Below, one piece after another: positions 33,610 to 43,114 of a stretch of 64,000 nt of DNA. This DNA comes from Fulvivirga lutea. Lineage in GTDB: Bacteria; Bacteroidota; Bacteroidia; Cytophagales; Cyclobacteriaceae. Under the pieces are notes generated by a model. That model worked only from the letters and a program-made list of their open reading frames with translations, was not told the DNA's origin and searched no databases. Within the stretch, counting starts at the first letter, position 1; each line of letters starts with the position of its first letter. Made by a program: the position numbers and the translations under genes. The DNA lies in contig NZ_CP070608.1 in assembly GCF_017068455.1 (NCBI RefSeq), forward strand, positions 2,647,488-2,711,487. The letters are read 5' to 3'.

Positions 33610-36600
33610 TTATAGTCCAATATTAATTCCAATACTATAGCTTCTTGCCTGACCCAATGTTCCGAAGTCTTCTCCTTGCGATGTGTTCAATGCTTCATCA
33701 GAATCTGTATTTGTGGATACTTCAGGGTCAAAGCCTAAGTAATCAGTCCAGGTAATTAAATTCCTCCCTTGTACGTAAATTTCAACATTTGATAATTTAG
33801 CTTTTTCAATAATTGACTTTGGTAAACTATAAGATAGCTTCACGTTCTTTAATCTCATGAAATCTCCATCTTCCAAATATTGAGTGCTAAATCTTTGCCA
33901 TTGAGCATCAGGATCGCTAGGACCGGCTAAAGATGGTCTTGGAATATTTGTTATATCACCGGGTTGTCTCCAATAATTTAATGATTCTATACTTTGGTTT
34001 CCATAAGGCAAACCACTTTGCAATGACCCATAGTTTTGATAGGCATGCCTACTCTGATTAAAGATTTTATTACCTCCACTGAACTGAAAAAAGACATCTA
34101 ATGATAAGCCTTTGTAAGTAAACGTGTTGTTAAATCCACCAAAGTAAGTCGGAATACCTGACCCAACAGCTTGACGATCATCTAAATTAATGATGCCGTC
34201 ACCGTTAAAATCTTCAAATACAGCATCTCCCGTAAATGGGTCTACACCTTGAAATTTTATTAAGTACAATTGACTTATTGGTTTCCCTTCAAGAAGGACA
34301 AAGTTTCTTGATAATACCTGTCCATTATTAATTACATCCACAACTTCATTCTCAATGTGAGTAAAGTTTGCATTTGCCGACCACGTAAAATCACCTCTTC
34401 TTAGGATATTCGCATTTATACTGAATTCAAAACCTTTATTGTTGATTTCTCCTTCATTTGAGATAATATCTCTGAATCCTGTTGTGCCTGGAATATCTTG
34501 ATCAAAAAGAAGATCAGTTGTTTCTTTTTCGAAATAATCGGCAGTTAAACTTATTTTTCCATCAAATAATGAAAAATCCAGGCCTAAATTCAGTTGAGTT
34601 GTAGACTCCCAACTCACAGTGGGGTTACCTAGTTGAGAAGCACTTGCTCCACCTGAACCATTATAGGAATCATCAAAACTATATATATTCTGTGATCTAA
34701 AGTTGCCTATTTCAGCATTTCCAATTGTTCCATAGCTGGCTCTCAATTTAAAATCACTAAATACATTGGCCAGAGGAGTAAAAAAATTCTCATTTGATAA
34801 TCTCCACCCTAAAGAAACAGAAGGAAAGTTTCCTATTCTGTTGTCTTTACCAAACCTTGAAGAACCATCACTTCGGTATGTTAAATTAATTAAATACTTG
34901 TCTCTGTAATTGTAATTTATTCGACCTATCACAGACTCAAAACCAAAAGAAGTAACTGATGAACTTCCAGTTCTATTTGCAGCAGTGGAAATTGTTTGTA
35001 CCCTATTATCAGAAAAACCAGTACCAGATACGTCTGAAAATTTGGCCCTTGATTCTTGCAGGGTATAGCCAGCTAATAAATTGAATCTGTGATCATTATT
35101 TAAAGTAAAATCATAGGTTAATGTGTTCTCATTTAACCACGAAGATTCACTATAAGTTGCATAAATACCTGAACCAACAGATGCCTGTTGACTTCCTATA
35201 GGTACGAATCCTTCGTCAATTAAAGAATTAATATCTACCGACCAGGATGATTTGAAATTTAAGTTTTCAATGATTTCATAAGTTCCTGATATGGTGGCAA
35301 ACAATCTTGTTGTTTCAGATTCATTTTTATACTCATTCGCAATATAAACTGGGTTTTCTAATGCCCACCAGCCATTATAATCGAATGGATTGGAGTAAGA
35401 ACCGTCTTCTTCAAATAAAGGAGCGGTAGGGTCCCAAGCTTGTGCATTAACAACTACACCATATTCATCATTTTCACCAATGGTGCGTTGATGATTCGTT
35501 CTGGAAACATAGAGGTTTGAACTTATTCCCAACTTTTCCGAAGCAGAGTGGTCTAAATTTAATCGACCTGAGATACGTTCAAAATTTTGTCCTAATTGAA
35601 TGCCTTCTTGATCGAAATAATTCCCTGAAAAGAAAAACTTTGTTTTTTCATCACCACCTTGCGCGCTTAAATCCACATTATGCGCTATGGCTGTTCTCAA
35701 TATTTCGTCATATGCATTGTACGTTGGTAAATTAGGGTCATTTGGATCTCCTAAAGTTGAATTCCAGTAGTTAGGGCCTAAACCATCAAACTCCGCAGCT
35801 GCATTCATAAATTCAATCCATTGTTTTGAACTCATCAATTCTGGAATGTTGTTGACCTTTGAGATACTAGTATTATAACCAATATTAAATTTGGTTTTTC
35901 CAGCTTTACCGCGTTTTGTAGTTATTATAATAACGCCATTAGCACCTCTTGATCCGTAAATGGCAGCGGCAGACGCATCCTTTAATACTGATATAGTTTC
36001 GATATCATTAGGGTTAATATCTGCTAATGGATTTAATGGTTGAATATTTGAGCTTAAAGCTGAGTTGTTTGATGCTACAAGTGGTATACCATCAACAACA
36101 TATAGTGGTTGACTACTTGCTCCGAATGAGGTTACACCTCTGATATTGACAGATGCACGGGCACCAGGAGTAGCACTTGAAGTAGCAATATTTAATCCAG
36201 CTGTTCTACCTTGCAAAGCACCATCAAAACTCGAATTAGCAGGTACATTAGCAATTAATTCATTATCAACAGTCGATATAGAACTCGTAATATCTTTTCG
36301 TTTTTGAGTTCCGTAACCTACAACTACAACTTCTGAAAGTTGTGTGATATCAGGTACAAGTTGAACATCAATAACCGATTGATTACCAACAGTGATTTCT
36401 TCGGTTACCATTCCTATAAAGGAGAAAATTAGAGTGCTTTCAGGGTTAGGGGCTTCGATAGTATATGCACCATCAATATCAGTTACCGTACCTGAGGTAG
36501 TTCCTTTAATAACTACACTTACGCCAGGTAAAGGTTCACCATCTTCAAATGAGGTGACTTTACCACTCACTTTGGTTTGTGCAATTGCAGAAATGCTAAT

Positions 36601-36645
36601 ACACAAACACATAGAAAAGAGCATTGCTATGCGCTTCATATACAT
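33610..36645 (-). CDS. susC: SusC/RagA-family TonB-dependent transporter
   Basis: The 1011-aa receptor has a signal peptide, a carboxypeptidase-regulatory-like domain (GEPLPGVSVVIKGTTSGTV, TDIDGAYTI), and the TonB-box region LSEVVVVGYGTQKRKDITSSI. The plug contains RGVTSFGASSQPLYVVDG and VLKDASAAAIYGSRGANGV, and a 22-strand barrel ends SIGINIGL. It imports a ligand captured by SusD. In this locus the best inference is oligo- or dipeptides from cyanophycin. ATG 36645 is followed two codons later by a second possible ATG (36639). No ECF-sigma/anti-sigma pair is adjacent. Confidence 0.95.
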   Translation of the reverse strand: MYMKRIAMLFSMCLCISISAIAQTKVSGKVTSFEDGEPLPGVSVVIKGTTSGTVTDIDGAYTIEAPNPESTLIFSFIGMVTEEITVGNQSVIDVQLVPDITQLSEVVVVGYGTQKRKDITSSISTVDNELIANVPANSSFDGALQGRTAGLNIATSSATPGARASVNIRGVTSFGASSQPLYVVDGIPLVASNNSALSSNIQPLNPLADINPNDIETISVLKDASAAAIYGSRGANGVIIITTKRGKAGKTKFNIGYNTSISKVNNIPELMSSKQWIEFMNAAAEFDGLGPNYWNSTLGDPNDPNLPTYNAYDEILRTAIAHNVDLSAQGGDEKTKFFFSGNYFDQEGIQLGQNFERISGRLNLDHSASEKLGISSNLYVSRTNHQRTIGENDEYGVVVNAQAWDPTAPLFEEDGSYSNPFDYNGWWALENPVYIANEYKNESETTRLFATISGTYEIIENLNFKSSWSVDINSLIDEGFVPIGSQQASVGSGIYATYSESSWLNENTLTYDFTLNNDHRFNLLAGYTLQESRAKFSDVSGTGFSDNRVQTISTAANRTGSSSVTSFGFESVIGRINYNYRDKYLINLTYRSDGSSRFGKDNRIGNFPSVSLGWRLSNENFFTPLANVFSDFKLRASYGTIGNAEIGNFRSQNIYSFDDSYNGSGGASASQLGNPTVSWESTTQLNLGLDFSLFDGKISLTADYFEKETTDLLFDQDIPGTTGFRDIISNEGEINNKGFEFSINANILRRGDFTWSANANFTHIENEVVDVINNGQVLSRNFVLLEGKPISQLYLIKFQGVDPFTGDAVFEDFNGDGIINLDDRQAVGSGIPTYFGGFNNTFTYKGLSLDVFFQFSGGNKIFNQSRHAYQNYGSLQSGLPYGNQSIESLNYWRQPGDITNIPRPSLAGPSDPDAQWQRFSTQYLEDGDFMRLKNVKLSYSLPKSIIEKAKLSNVEIYVQGRNLITWTDYLGFDPEVSTNTDSDEALNTSQGEDFGTLGQARSYSIGINIGL

Positions 36646-36663
36646 TAAGTTTAATTAGTTAAT

Positions 36664-36706
36664 AAAAAGTAATAAATAGAGGATGACGTAATCGCTTAAG
36701 AGTCAA
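36664..36706 (-). promoter_or_regulatory. Leader motif upstream of susC shared with the secreted cyanophycinase gene
   Basis: This 43-bp stretch matches 39149-39191 at 32 of 43 positions without gaps, centred on AGAGGATG (+ strand). A second, weaker block (36752-36782 versus 39197-39227, 20 of 31) lies further upstream with different spacing. Both precede genes of the same pathway, so a common regulatory or mRNA-leader role is likely. The 36646-36889 gap has no gene. Confidence 0.5.
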
Positions 36707-36889
36707 GCGAACATCAATAAGGAAATAGCAAAAATCTAGCAGTTGAAGATAGGCTGCAAATTCAGTAAACTGATTGGCTTGGCGCCTTTTGCACCTATTG
36801 GACGTAAAGATGTTTTTGGTAAACGATTCATCAACACTTTTTCGATGTTATTCCAATGATAAGTTAATTTTAACTTTAAGTCAAGAATA

Positions 36890-39127
36890 TCAATCGTTTA
36901 AAATAATCACTTTTTTTCTTTCAATAATTTTCTCATTTCTTCCAATAACTAAATAAGTTCCTGATTTTAAGGTAGATACATCCATTACTTGCTCTTTAAT
37001 ATCTGTATTGGAATAAATTAAATTACCTAGCAAATCATAAATAGAATATGTCCAATGGGAATTGGATTCTAATTTGAGTCGTCCGGTTGTGCACGGATTA
37101 GGATAGACTACTAGATTATTTTGTATTGCGTTGTCAGTTGAAGTTATTACGCGATACTGAACTATTTCTGAATAGCATGACTCTATGGAGCCATCAACCG
37201 CTTTTATTCTATAAGAAATTAATTGATTGTTTATAAGATCTGTATCTATTGCACTTCGCATTTCACCCGATATTTCTGCTAGTATTTCAAACTCACCTTC
37301 ATCTATCTTTTTCTCAAGAATAAATTTTTCAGGGTTTTGATAATCATAGTCAAATGTGATCACATTATCAGTAATAGTTAAATTGGTTGGTCTGGCCAAT
37401 TCATTTGTGAATTGTATGTCTGATGATAATGAATTACCCAGCTTCAATATTGAATTGTGGACGAAAGAAACCTTCATCTGATCAAACCCGGCAACATTTC
37501 TTACATTACCTCCAGCGTTTACTTGTTGATTGGCAAAATCTCCACTTGTAGAAGTGTTTGTTACGACAATGCTTGAATAATTACCACCACCTGTTAGTAA
37601 TGTCTCGTCATTTTCGTTAAAAATATCAACGATTGAGTTTCTATTAATTAATATTCCATGCTGAAGATTGTATTTGGCTAATCCGTAAAATATAGAACTC
37701 GTATTATTTTCGTAAAAATCTGTGGTTGAACTGCTGTAAGCATCAGTTATTACTAAACCATTGATTAGACCTATACCATCCTTAAATTCCAAATCACCAA
37801 AATATGAGTTAAAAGGGTCAGATAGATTGTTGGTTACCCACTTTTGCCCAGCGACCTTGGCATTATCACCTAAAAAGAAAGAAACCGTTTCATCAGCCAA
37901 TAACTTGTCGGCAATAACCTGACCATTAGGGTTGTCTAGCAGAAACTGGCTAAGTACTTCCAAATCATTACCTACAAATAGAAATACATCAGTTTCTCTA
38001 ATTTTATTTCTTAATGAGGCATAGCCACATTCTTCATCTGCTACGGTGCTTGGAATTAGAGTTACTTCAAAATTTAATGATTCTAAAGCATTTTTATATT
38101 CTTCTTCTATACTGCTTTCCATTTCTGAAACTACAATGGCATCGGCCTTTTCAAGAGTAGAAAGGATATCAAGCACACTATTATTTTCATTAGCGTTGCT
38201 GGATCCGCTAATAATTACTCTTGATCTTTTATAACTATCGACATTTGGAGAGGTGTTTTCTGTATAAGTATCAAGCTGTGTTTTTGCTGTTAGATCGTAA
38301 GAAGACTCATGCAGTAGTTGGGTAACTGTAATGTCTTTCTCATTTAATTTCCCATCTGTTTGATTGAGTGATGAAGCGCTAAATATATTTACTGCACCGG
38401 TTCCGTATACAGTACCTACATTATTTTCATCGATACAAAAAGCAGTTCTGTCGTCTACGCCAATACCACCTACCAACTCATTAGTAGCTTCGTACCAGTT
38501 GGCCATGAAAGCTATAAGTCTGGGAAACCTGCCTCGCTCAACGAAATGGGTATCAACGATGTAATCATCCAATAAATTAATGAAATCGTTTTTTAGTGTA
38601 ATCTTAGAATCAAGAACATTGGCTAATGCCTGGTCAGGGTAGAGGGTACCGTTTTCTGCGGAGTAAAATGGATTAGAAATCATGGCCATTCCGGCAGAAG
38701 TTCCGGCAATGACTCCACCAGCGTTAAACTTATCTAAAATGGCATTTTGCACTTCACTGCCCTGGTAAGTGAGATAGTAGTTTGACTGATCTCCACCTTT
38801 AAAGAAGAATACGTCATATTCCATAAGGGTATTGTAAGTGTCAATGCTATTAGCCAGATCAGTGGTGTTAATAATAAAATTAACAGCATCAACAGCCCCT
38901 AGACTCTTAAAGTAGTCTGGCAGCCATTCCGGATCACTGCTTTCTGAAAATGATATGATGCCTACCTTTTTATTGGTTGACTGATCGACTGCCCATGAGT
39001 AAGGTTGGTTACTCCAACTCCAGGATTCGTCTCGTTCGCCACCACCACCCACAAGCATGAGTTTACCCTGAGCGTTTAATTTATTGATTGTGAGTATAAG
39101 AACTATGTATATTAGTAACTTCTTCAT
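36890..39127 (-). CDS. T9SS-secreted cyanophycinase-like protein with a second degenerate domain
   Basis: The 745-aa precursor has a signal peptide (cut after LNAQ). A first S51/cyanophycinase domain (about 21-270) has GGDQ 111-114, nucleophile S144 in GTSAGMAMIS, and DTHFVERGRFPRL with H194; GVDDRTAF replaces the usual GIDE-TA. A second copy (about 300-520) keeps the fold cues (VFLFVGNDLE, GQVIADKLL) but has GDNAK at 420-424 where GTSAG is expected. A fibronectin-like segment (about 575-660) and a C-terminal T9SS sorting domain (VVYPNPCTTGRLKLES, STLKSGTYLV) follow. It would start cyanophycin attack outside the cell. It lies directly upstream of the susC operon on the same strand. Confidence 0.85.
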   Translation of the reverse strand: MKKLLIYIVLILTINKLNAQGKLMLVGGGGERDESWSWSNQPYSWAVDQSTNKKVGIISFSESSDPEWLPDYFKSLGAVDAVNFIINTTDLANSIDTYNTLMEYDVFFFKGGDQSNYYLTYQGSEVQNAILDKFNAGGVIAGTSAGMAMISNPFYSAENGTLYPDQALANVLDSKITLKNDFINLLDDYIVDTHFVERGRFPRLIAFMANWYEATNELVGGIGVDDRTAFCIDENNVGTVYGTGAVNIFSASSLNQTDGKLNEKDITVTQLLHESSYDLTAKTQLDTYTENTSPNVDSYKRSRVIISGSSNANENNSVLDILSTLEKADAIVVSEMESSIEEEYKNALESLNFEVTLIPSTVADEECGYASLRNKIRETDVFLFVGNDLEVLSQFLLDNPNGQVIADKLLADETVSFFLGDNAKVAGQKWVTNNLSDPFNSYFGDLEFKDGIGLINGLVITDAYSSSTTDFYENNTSSIFYGLAKYNLQHGILINRNSIVDIFNENDETLLTGGGNYSSIVVTNTSTSGDFANQQVNAGGNVRNVAGFDQMKVSFVHNSILKLGNSLSSDIQFTNELARPTNLTITDNVITFDYDYQNPEKFILEKKIDEGEFEILAEISGEMRSAIDTDLINNQLISYRIKAVDGSIESCYSEIVQYRVITSTDNAIQNNLVVYPNPCTTGRLKLESNSHWTYSIYDLLGNLIYSNTDIKEQVMDVSTLKSGTYLVIGRNEKIIERKKVIILND

Positions 39128-39148
39128 TGCATTTGAATTGATTGAAAG

Positions 39149-39191
39149 AATAAGAAATAAAAAGAGGATGCAATGATCTACTAACAGTCAA
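39149..39191 (-). promoter_or_regulatory. Leader motif upstream of the secreted cyanophycinase gene
   Basis: This is the partner of 36664-36706 (32 of 43 identical, core AGAGGATG on the + strand). It lies 22-64 bp before the start at 39127 and therefore probably in the 5' leader. Confidence 0.5.
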
Positions 39192-39278
39192 AAACTGGCT
39201 GTAGATTACGAAGTTGAATTGGTTTGGAGAAGAAATCAATTCTCATGATTTCAATTATAATCAAAAAAAATTTTAGAG

Positions 39279-39602
39279 CTAAACTAATTTGTTCATTTCT
39301 TTAAGTTTACTAATGAGCAAATTCAATGATGACTCTTTACCATCTAATTCAATAATTAGTTTTAAATTTTCTTGGGTAGTGCTGGAATCTGTAAATTTTT
39401 CATTTTTGGTTATACTGCAAAGTTCATCGAGTGTGATACCATATAAACCAGCAATTTTAACAGCCTGATCTAATTTAATAGGGGTTTTTCCACTTTCATA
39501 TTTACCATAAGTGGTATAATCTACACCTATTTCTGATGCTAAATACTCTTGTGTAAAGTTCGCTTTAAACCGTAAAAACTTAAGTTTTTTATAAACTGTC
39601 AT
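39279..39602 (-). CDS. XRE-family helix-turn-helix regulator
   Basis: From ATG 39602 the product is 107 aa (a TTG three codons upstream is rejected). Residues about 5-60 form a Cro/C1 HTH: LRFKANFTQEYLASEIGVDYTTYGKYESGKTPI in two adjoining parts, with the typical Q-E-L-A turn and Y-x-x-x-E-x-G recognition end. The C-terminal 45 residues, DGKESSLNLLISKLKEMNKL, could dimerise. It lies upstream of, and on the same strand as, the secreted cyanophycinase (150-bp gap), making it the best candidate regulator of the locus. Confidence 0.85.
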   Translation of the reverse strand: MTVYKKLKFLRFKANFTQEYLASEIGVDYTTYGKYESGKTPIKLDQAVKIAGLYGITLDELCSITKNEKFTDSSTTQENLKLIIELDGKESSLNLLISKLKEMNKLV

Positions 39603-39912
39603 AAATATCAAAGATATCTATCAGGTTAACGTTATTATAGGAGAATTAATCTTGTAATATGAGTTTATATAGGAGTATAGAAGAAGGTTTATACTTAATA
39701 AGATTAAAAGATCATTAATGAACTTATTGTTAAACAATAATTGCTCTTTTCTGATTTAAATAGCTTTATTATTAAATTATATCATGTTTATATAATACAA
39801 AAAAATAATATTGTTTAATAAAGGGAGAAATAAAATTATATTTAGAGCAGAAAGGTTACATTCATCCATAATTTGTCCACCACCAAATTATTTTATAATG
39901 TAATATCCAGCT
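39603..39912. other. AT-rich intergenic region
   Basis: These 310 bp between divergent genes are very AT-rich and hold no plausible gene or hairpin terminator. They must contain both promoters, but I could not single out a convincing -7 element. Confidence 0.5.
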
Positions 39913-40869
39913 ATGGCCAGTTTTGATAATGATGAATTGTTAAAAGTATTTTTCAATGAGTCTCCTGATGCCCTTTTTCTAATTAACACTACAGATTACG
40001 CTATCGAAATGTGTAATGACGCTGCTGTGCAGTTATTTGAAATGGATTCTGCTGAAAGCTTCCTATCGAAATTTGGTCATGATTATCATGTAGATGAATT
40101 TACGCCAGAAGACATTGCGCTTATACAACAAGCCCTGGATCGAAATCAGGTCTATCGCAATGAATATCACTATAAAACCGAAAAGGGAAAGTATTTCTGG
40201 GCGATATTTGAAACAAAAAGGGTCACAATTAATAACAAGGTATTTCAGTATGTCAGGTTAATAGATATTACAGAGGAGAGGTCAAAGAGAGATTCTAAAG
40301 AACTGGAATTGAGAAACCTTATTAAGGAGGCAAATCATCGAATAAAGAATAACTTATCATCCATATTATCTTTAATTCACTTATCTATAGGTAATTCTGA
40401 TAATGAGAATGATACCAGGCTTCAAGAGTTGCATTCAAGAATATCTGCTGTTGCACTGTTGCATGAAAAGTTGAGTAAAACAGCTGATTCTAATATCAAA
40501 ATAAAAAAATATTTGGTTGAAATTATTGAAAAGGCTTTAATGTTGCATCCAAGCATTAATATCTTAAAGCTTAATTTCGAAATTGAAGACCTTGATTTAG
40601 CCAATGAAGTAGCACTAAATTTAGGTTTAATTACAAGTGAATTAATTAGTAATACCATTAAGCATGCCTACGACCCTGAGAATCATAATTTTATTAAATT
40701 AAATCTCCAATCCAGCCAAGCAATGCGCAAGTACACATACACGGATAACGGACTGGCCAATATTAAACAGGTTAATAGGGGTTTAGGAGATGAAATACTC
40801 GAGGTATTAGCCTCCCAAATTAATGGTGAGATTGTTTCACGTGTGCCTGTGTTTAAACTTAAATTTTAG
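39913..40869 (+). CDS. PAS histidine kinase of the HisKA_2 type
   Basis: The 318-aa soluble kinase has a PAS domain (about 8-125; SPDALFLINTTDYAIEMCNDAA at its start). It then has a HisKA_2-type phosphoacceptor box EANHRIKNNLSSILSL (His about 142) and an ATPase domain with LITSELISNTIKHAYDP and a DNG motif (YTDNGLAN). The GLG box is short (NRGLGDEI) and the domain compact. The class resembles light/stress HWE and LOV-type kinases. No partner regulator is adjacent. Its 3' end overlaps the convergent DUF885 gene by 11 bp. Confidence 0.87.
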   Translation: MASFDNDELLKVFFNESPDALFLINTTDYAIEMCNDAAVQLFEMDSAESFLSKFGHDYHVDEFTPEDIALIQQALDRNQVYRNEYHYKTEKGKYFWAIFETKRVTINNKVFQYVRLIDITEERSKRDSKELELRNLIKEANHRIKNNLSSILSLIHLSIGNSDNENDTRLQELHSRISAVALLHEKLSKTADSNIKIKKYLVEIIEKALMLHPSINILKLNFEIEDLDLANEVALNLGLITSELISNTIKHAYDPENHNFIKLNLQSSQAMRKYTYTDNGLANIKQVNRGLGDEILEVLASQINGEIVSRVPVFKLKF

Positions 40870-42619
40870 TTCTTGAGATGTAACCATCAACTTGCTCTTC
40901 AAGAACAGCCAACGGGATTGAACCATTCTTTAATATTACGTGATGAAATTCACGAATATTAAAGTCTTCTCCTAAAGCATCTTCTGCCTTTTTACGAAGT
41001 GCTTTAATCTTAATTTCACCGATTTTATAACTAATTGCTTGCCCTGGCCAACCAATGTATCGATCAATTTCAGTAGTTACTTCGTGAATTGAAAGGGCAG
41101 TGTTGTTGGCCATATAATCTAAAGCCTGTTGGCGAGTCCAACCTTTGTAGTGAATACCTGTATCTACTACTAATCGGCACGCACGCCACATTTCATAGGT
41201 ATATCTTCCAAATAAGTCGTAAGGCGTTTCATACATCCCCATTTCTTCCCCTAAATATTCACTGTATAAGCCCCAACCCTCACCAAACGCACTGATATAG
41301 TAGTTGTTTCTGAATTCAGGAATGTTATCTAACTCACCTGCAATAGCCCCTTGCAAATGGTGGCCTGGTACAGCCTCATGTAATGTTAATGCCGGTAAAG
41401 TATATAATGTTCTGCTTGGTAAATTGTAGGTATTCACCCAATAAATACCCGCTTTATGTGCTTCCCAAGATCCTCCAACGTATCTACCGGTAGTATACGT
41501 AGGGGCAATGCTCATTGGCACTGGCTCAACAGTAAAAGGGAGAGAGTATAAATGATCAAATAATTTTGGCAATTGGCCTTCTGCCTTTTTGCTTAACCAT
41601 GCTGCATAATTTAAAAGCTCTTGCGGAGTTTTAGGATAAAACTGCTCGTCAGTACGCAAGAATTTTAGAAAGTCTTCAAAGGAACCTTCAAATTTTAGTT
41701 CCTCAATAATTTTATCCATCTGACTTCTGATACGCGCCACCTCGCTTAGTCCAAGATTATGTACCGAATCTGGCGTTAATGGCAAAGTGGAGTAGTGCTT
41801 CACACGATTCTCGTAGTAAGATTTACCTTCTGGTACGAACATAATCCCCGGTTGTTCTTTTGCCGCAGCCATATATTCATTTCGCATTAATTGATCGAAC
41901 TCTTTTAAGGTGGTATTGATAGCTATGAGTTCATTTTCAATGCTTTTCATCAATTCTGCATTCTCTGTGTCAACAACATTTTCCATTTTTTTTAGAGGCT
42001 GATATAACACATTATTTTTTAGGTCTAGCCAAGGCTGAAGTAGTTGAATGTTATTCTGTACAACGATCTTGGGTGCAACCACACCTAGCTCCAGGCCTTT
42101 TTTTACTAACGCAATGTTTTCTTTAAGTCTGTTATGATAATTAGGCAGCCAACCTAGATAATCGATATAGTGTTCAGTTTTATCGAAAGGTAAGTTGGGT
42201 ATTACAAATGCCATTTGATTGTAAAAACCACCCTCTGCATTGAACGGGATGAGGTTCATCTTATAATTGACAGCATCAACCATATCCTTCAAACGAATAA
42301 GCATCACTTTTTTACTTATCAAGTCCTGTTCACCAAGAGACTCATTAGAAATGGCTTCCAATTGCGTGATAAATTGTTGAATATTCTCAGCATCTTTTAT
42401 TTGGCTTGATTCAGACACAGAAGCCCACTCAGAATGCACATGATGTCCATAATATAGGCTGTCCTCAGGTGAAGAAAGGAAATCACTAATCTCTTCAAAT
42501 AAAGAATGTAATTCTTCGTTTTTTGAAGTCGCAGGCTCTTCTTGGTTCGTTGTATTTTCTTTATTACATGAGAAAAGACCTAATAGTAGAAGCAGAGGGA
42601 TTAATTTTTTCATTTTCAA
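40859..42619 (-). CDS. DUF885-family lipoprotein, probable metallopeptidase
   Basis: The 586-aa lipoprotein (LLLLLGLFSC) belongs to DUF885: it has the zinc-peptidase-like motif TLHEAVPGHHLQ near residue 410, followed by a downstream FGEGWGLYSEYLG glutamate motif and the arginine-rich WRACRLVVDTGIH segment. Family members are predicted thermolysin-like or carboxypeptidase-type enzymes; the substrate is unknown. Lipidation suggests the periplasm or outer membrane. It appears to be a single-gene unit. Confidence 0.87.
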   Translation of the reverse strand: MKMKKLIPLLLLLGLFSCNKENTTNQEEPATSKNEELHSLFEEISDFLSSPEDSLYYGHHVHSEWASVSESSQIKDAENIQQFITQLEAISNESLGEQDLISKKVMLIRLKDMVDAVNYKMNLIPFNAEGGFYNQMAFVIPNLPFDKTEHYIDYLGWLPNYHNRLKENIALVKKGLELGVVAPKIVVQNNIQLLQPWLDLKNNVLYQPLKKMENVVDTENAELMKSIENELIAINTTLKEFDQLMRNEYMAAAKEQPGIMFVPEGKSYYENRVKHYSTLPLTPDSVHNLGLSEVARIRSQMDKIIEELKFEGSFEDFLKFLRTDEQFYPKTPQELLNYAAWLSKKAEGQLPKLFDHLYSLPFTVEPVPMSIAPTYTTGRYVGGSWEAHKAGIYWVNTYNLPSRTLYTLPALTLHEAVPGHHLQGAIAGELDNIPEFRNNYYISAFGEGWGLYSEYLGEEMGMYETPYDLFGRYTYEMWRACRLVVDTGIHYKGWTRQQALDYMANNTALSIHEVTTEIDRYIGWPGQAISYKIGEIKIKALRKKAEDALGEDFNIREFHHVILKNGSIPLAVLEEQVDGYISRTKI

Positions 42620-42738
42620 GTTTAAATAATTAAGATGAGTACTTGCAGAGATTGTTTTATTTATTTTTATCTTACGAGATCATTTTTTGATGAGTGGTTG
42701 GCTTTGTTTATAAATTAAGAACTACTCACATTACTAAC

Positions 42739-43110
42739 ATGATTTTTAGAAGAAAAAGCAGTAAAGAAGAAGCCAAAAAGCTCGAGGAAAGTCACTTGAA
42801 AAACTTAATGGTATTGGCTAAAGCAGATGGCCATTTATCAGAAATTGAGTTACATCTACTAGAAGCTATAGCACATAGAATAGGGCTGACCAAAGAAGAT
42901 ATAAGTACAATTGAGCAACAGTTAGATAAAATAGAATTTGTACTACCGGAAAAGTATGACGATCGGTTAGAGCAGTTTGAAGATTTACTCACTCTAATGG
43001 CTATTGATGGTAATATTGACCCAGAGGAAGAAGAGATTTGCAGAAAATTTGGTAAGCACTATGAGCTGATGGAAGCTACAATCGAAAAAATGATTGATAA
43101 ACATCGCTAA
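42739..43110 (+). CDS. TerB-like protein (A)
   Basis: The 123-aa cytoplasmic, all-alpha protein has two TerB-type acidic repeats, LAKADGHLSEIELHLLEAIAHRIGL and MAIDGNIDPEEEEICRKFG, split by FVLPEKYDDR. These D-G-x-(I/L)-x-x-x-E motifs resemble the metal-binding sites of TerB. ATG 42739 is preferred to an upstream TTG-type start at 42694 because the region between is not TerB-like. A paralogue lies at 47864. Confidence 0.75.
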   Translation: MIFRRKSSKEEAKKLEESHLKNLMVLAKADGHLSEIELHLLEAIAHRIGLTKEDISTIEQQLDKIEFVLPEKYDDRLEQFEDLLTLMAIDGNIDPEEEEICRKFGKHYELMEATIEKMIDKHR

Positions 43111-43114
43111 TATA

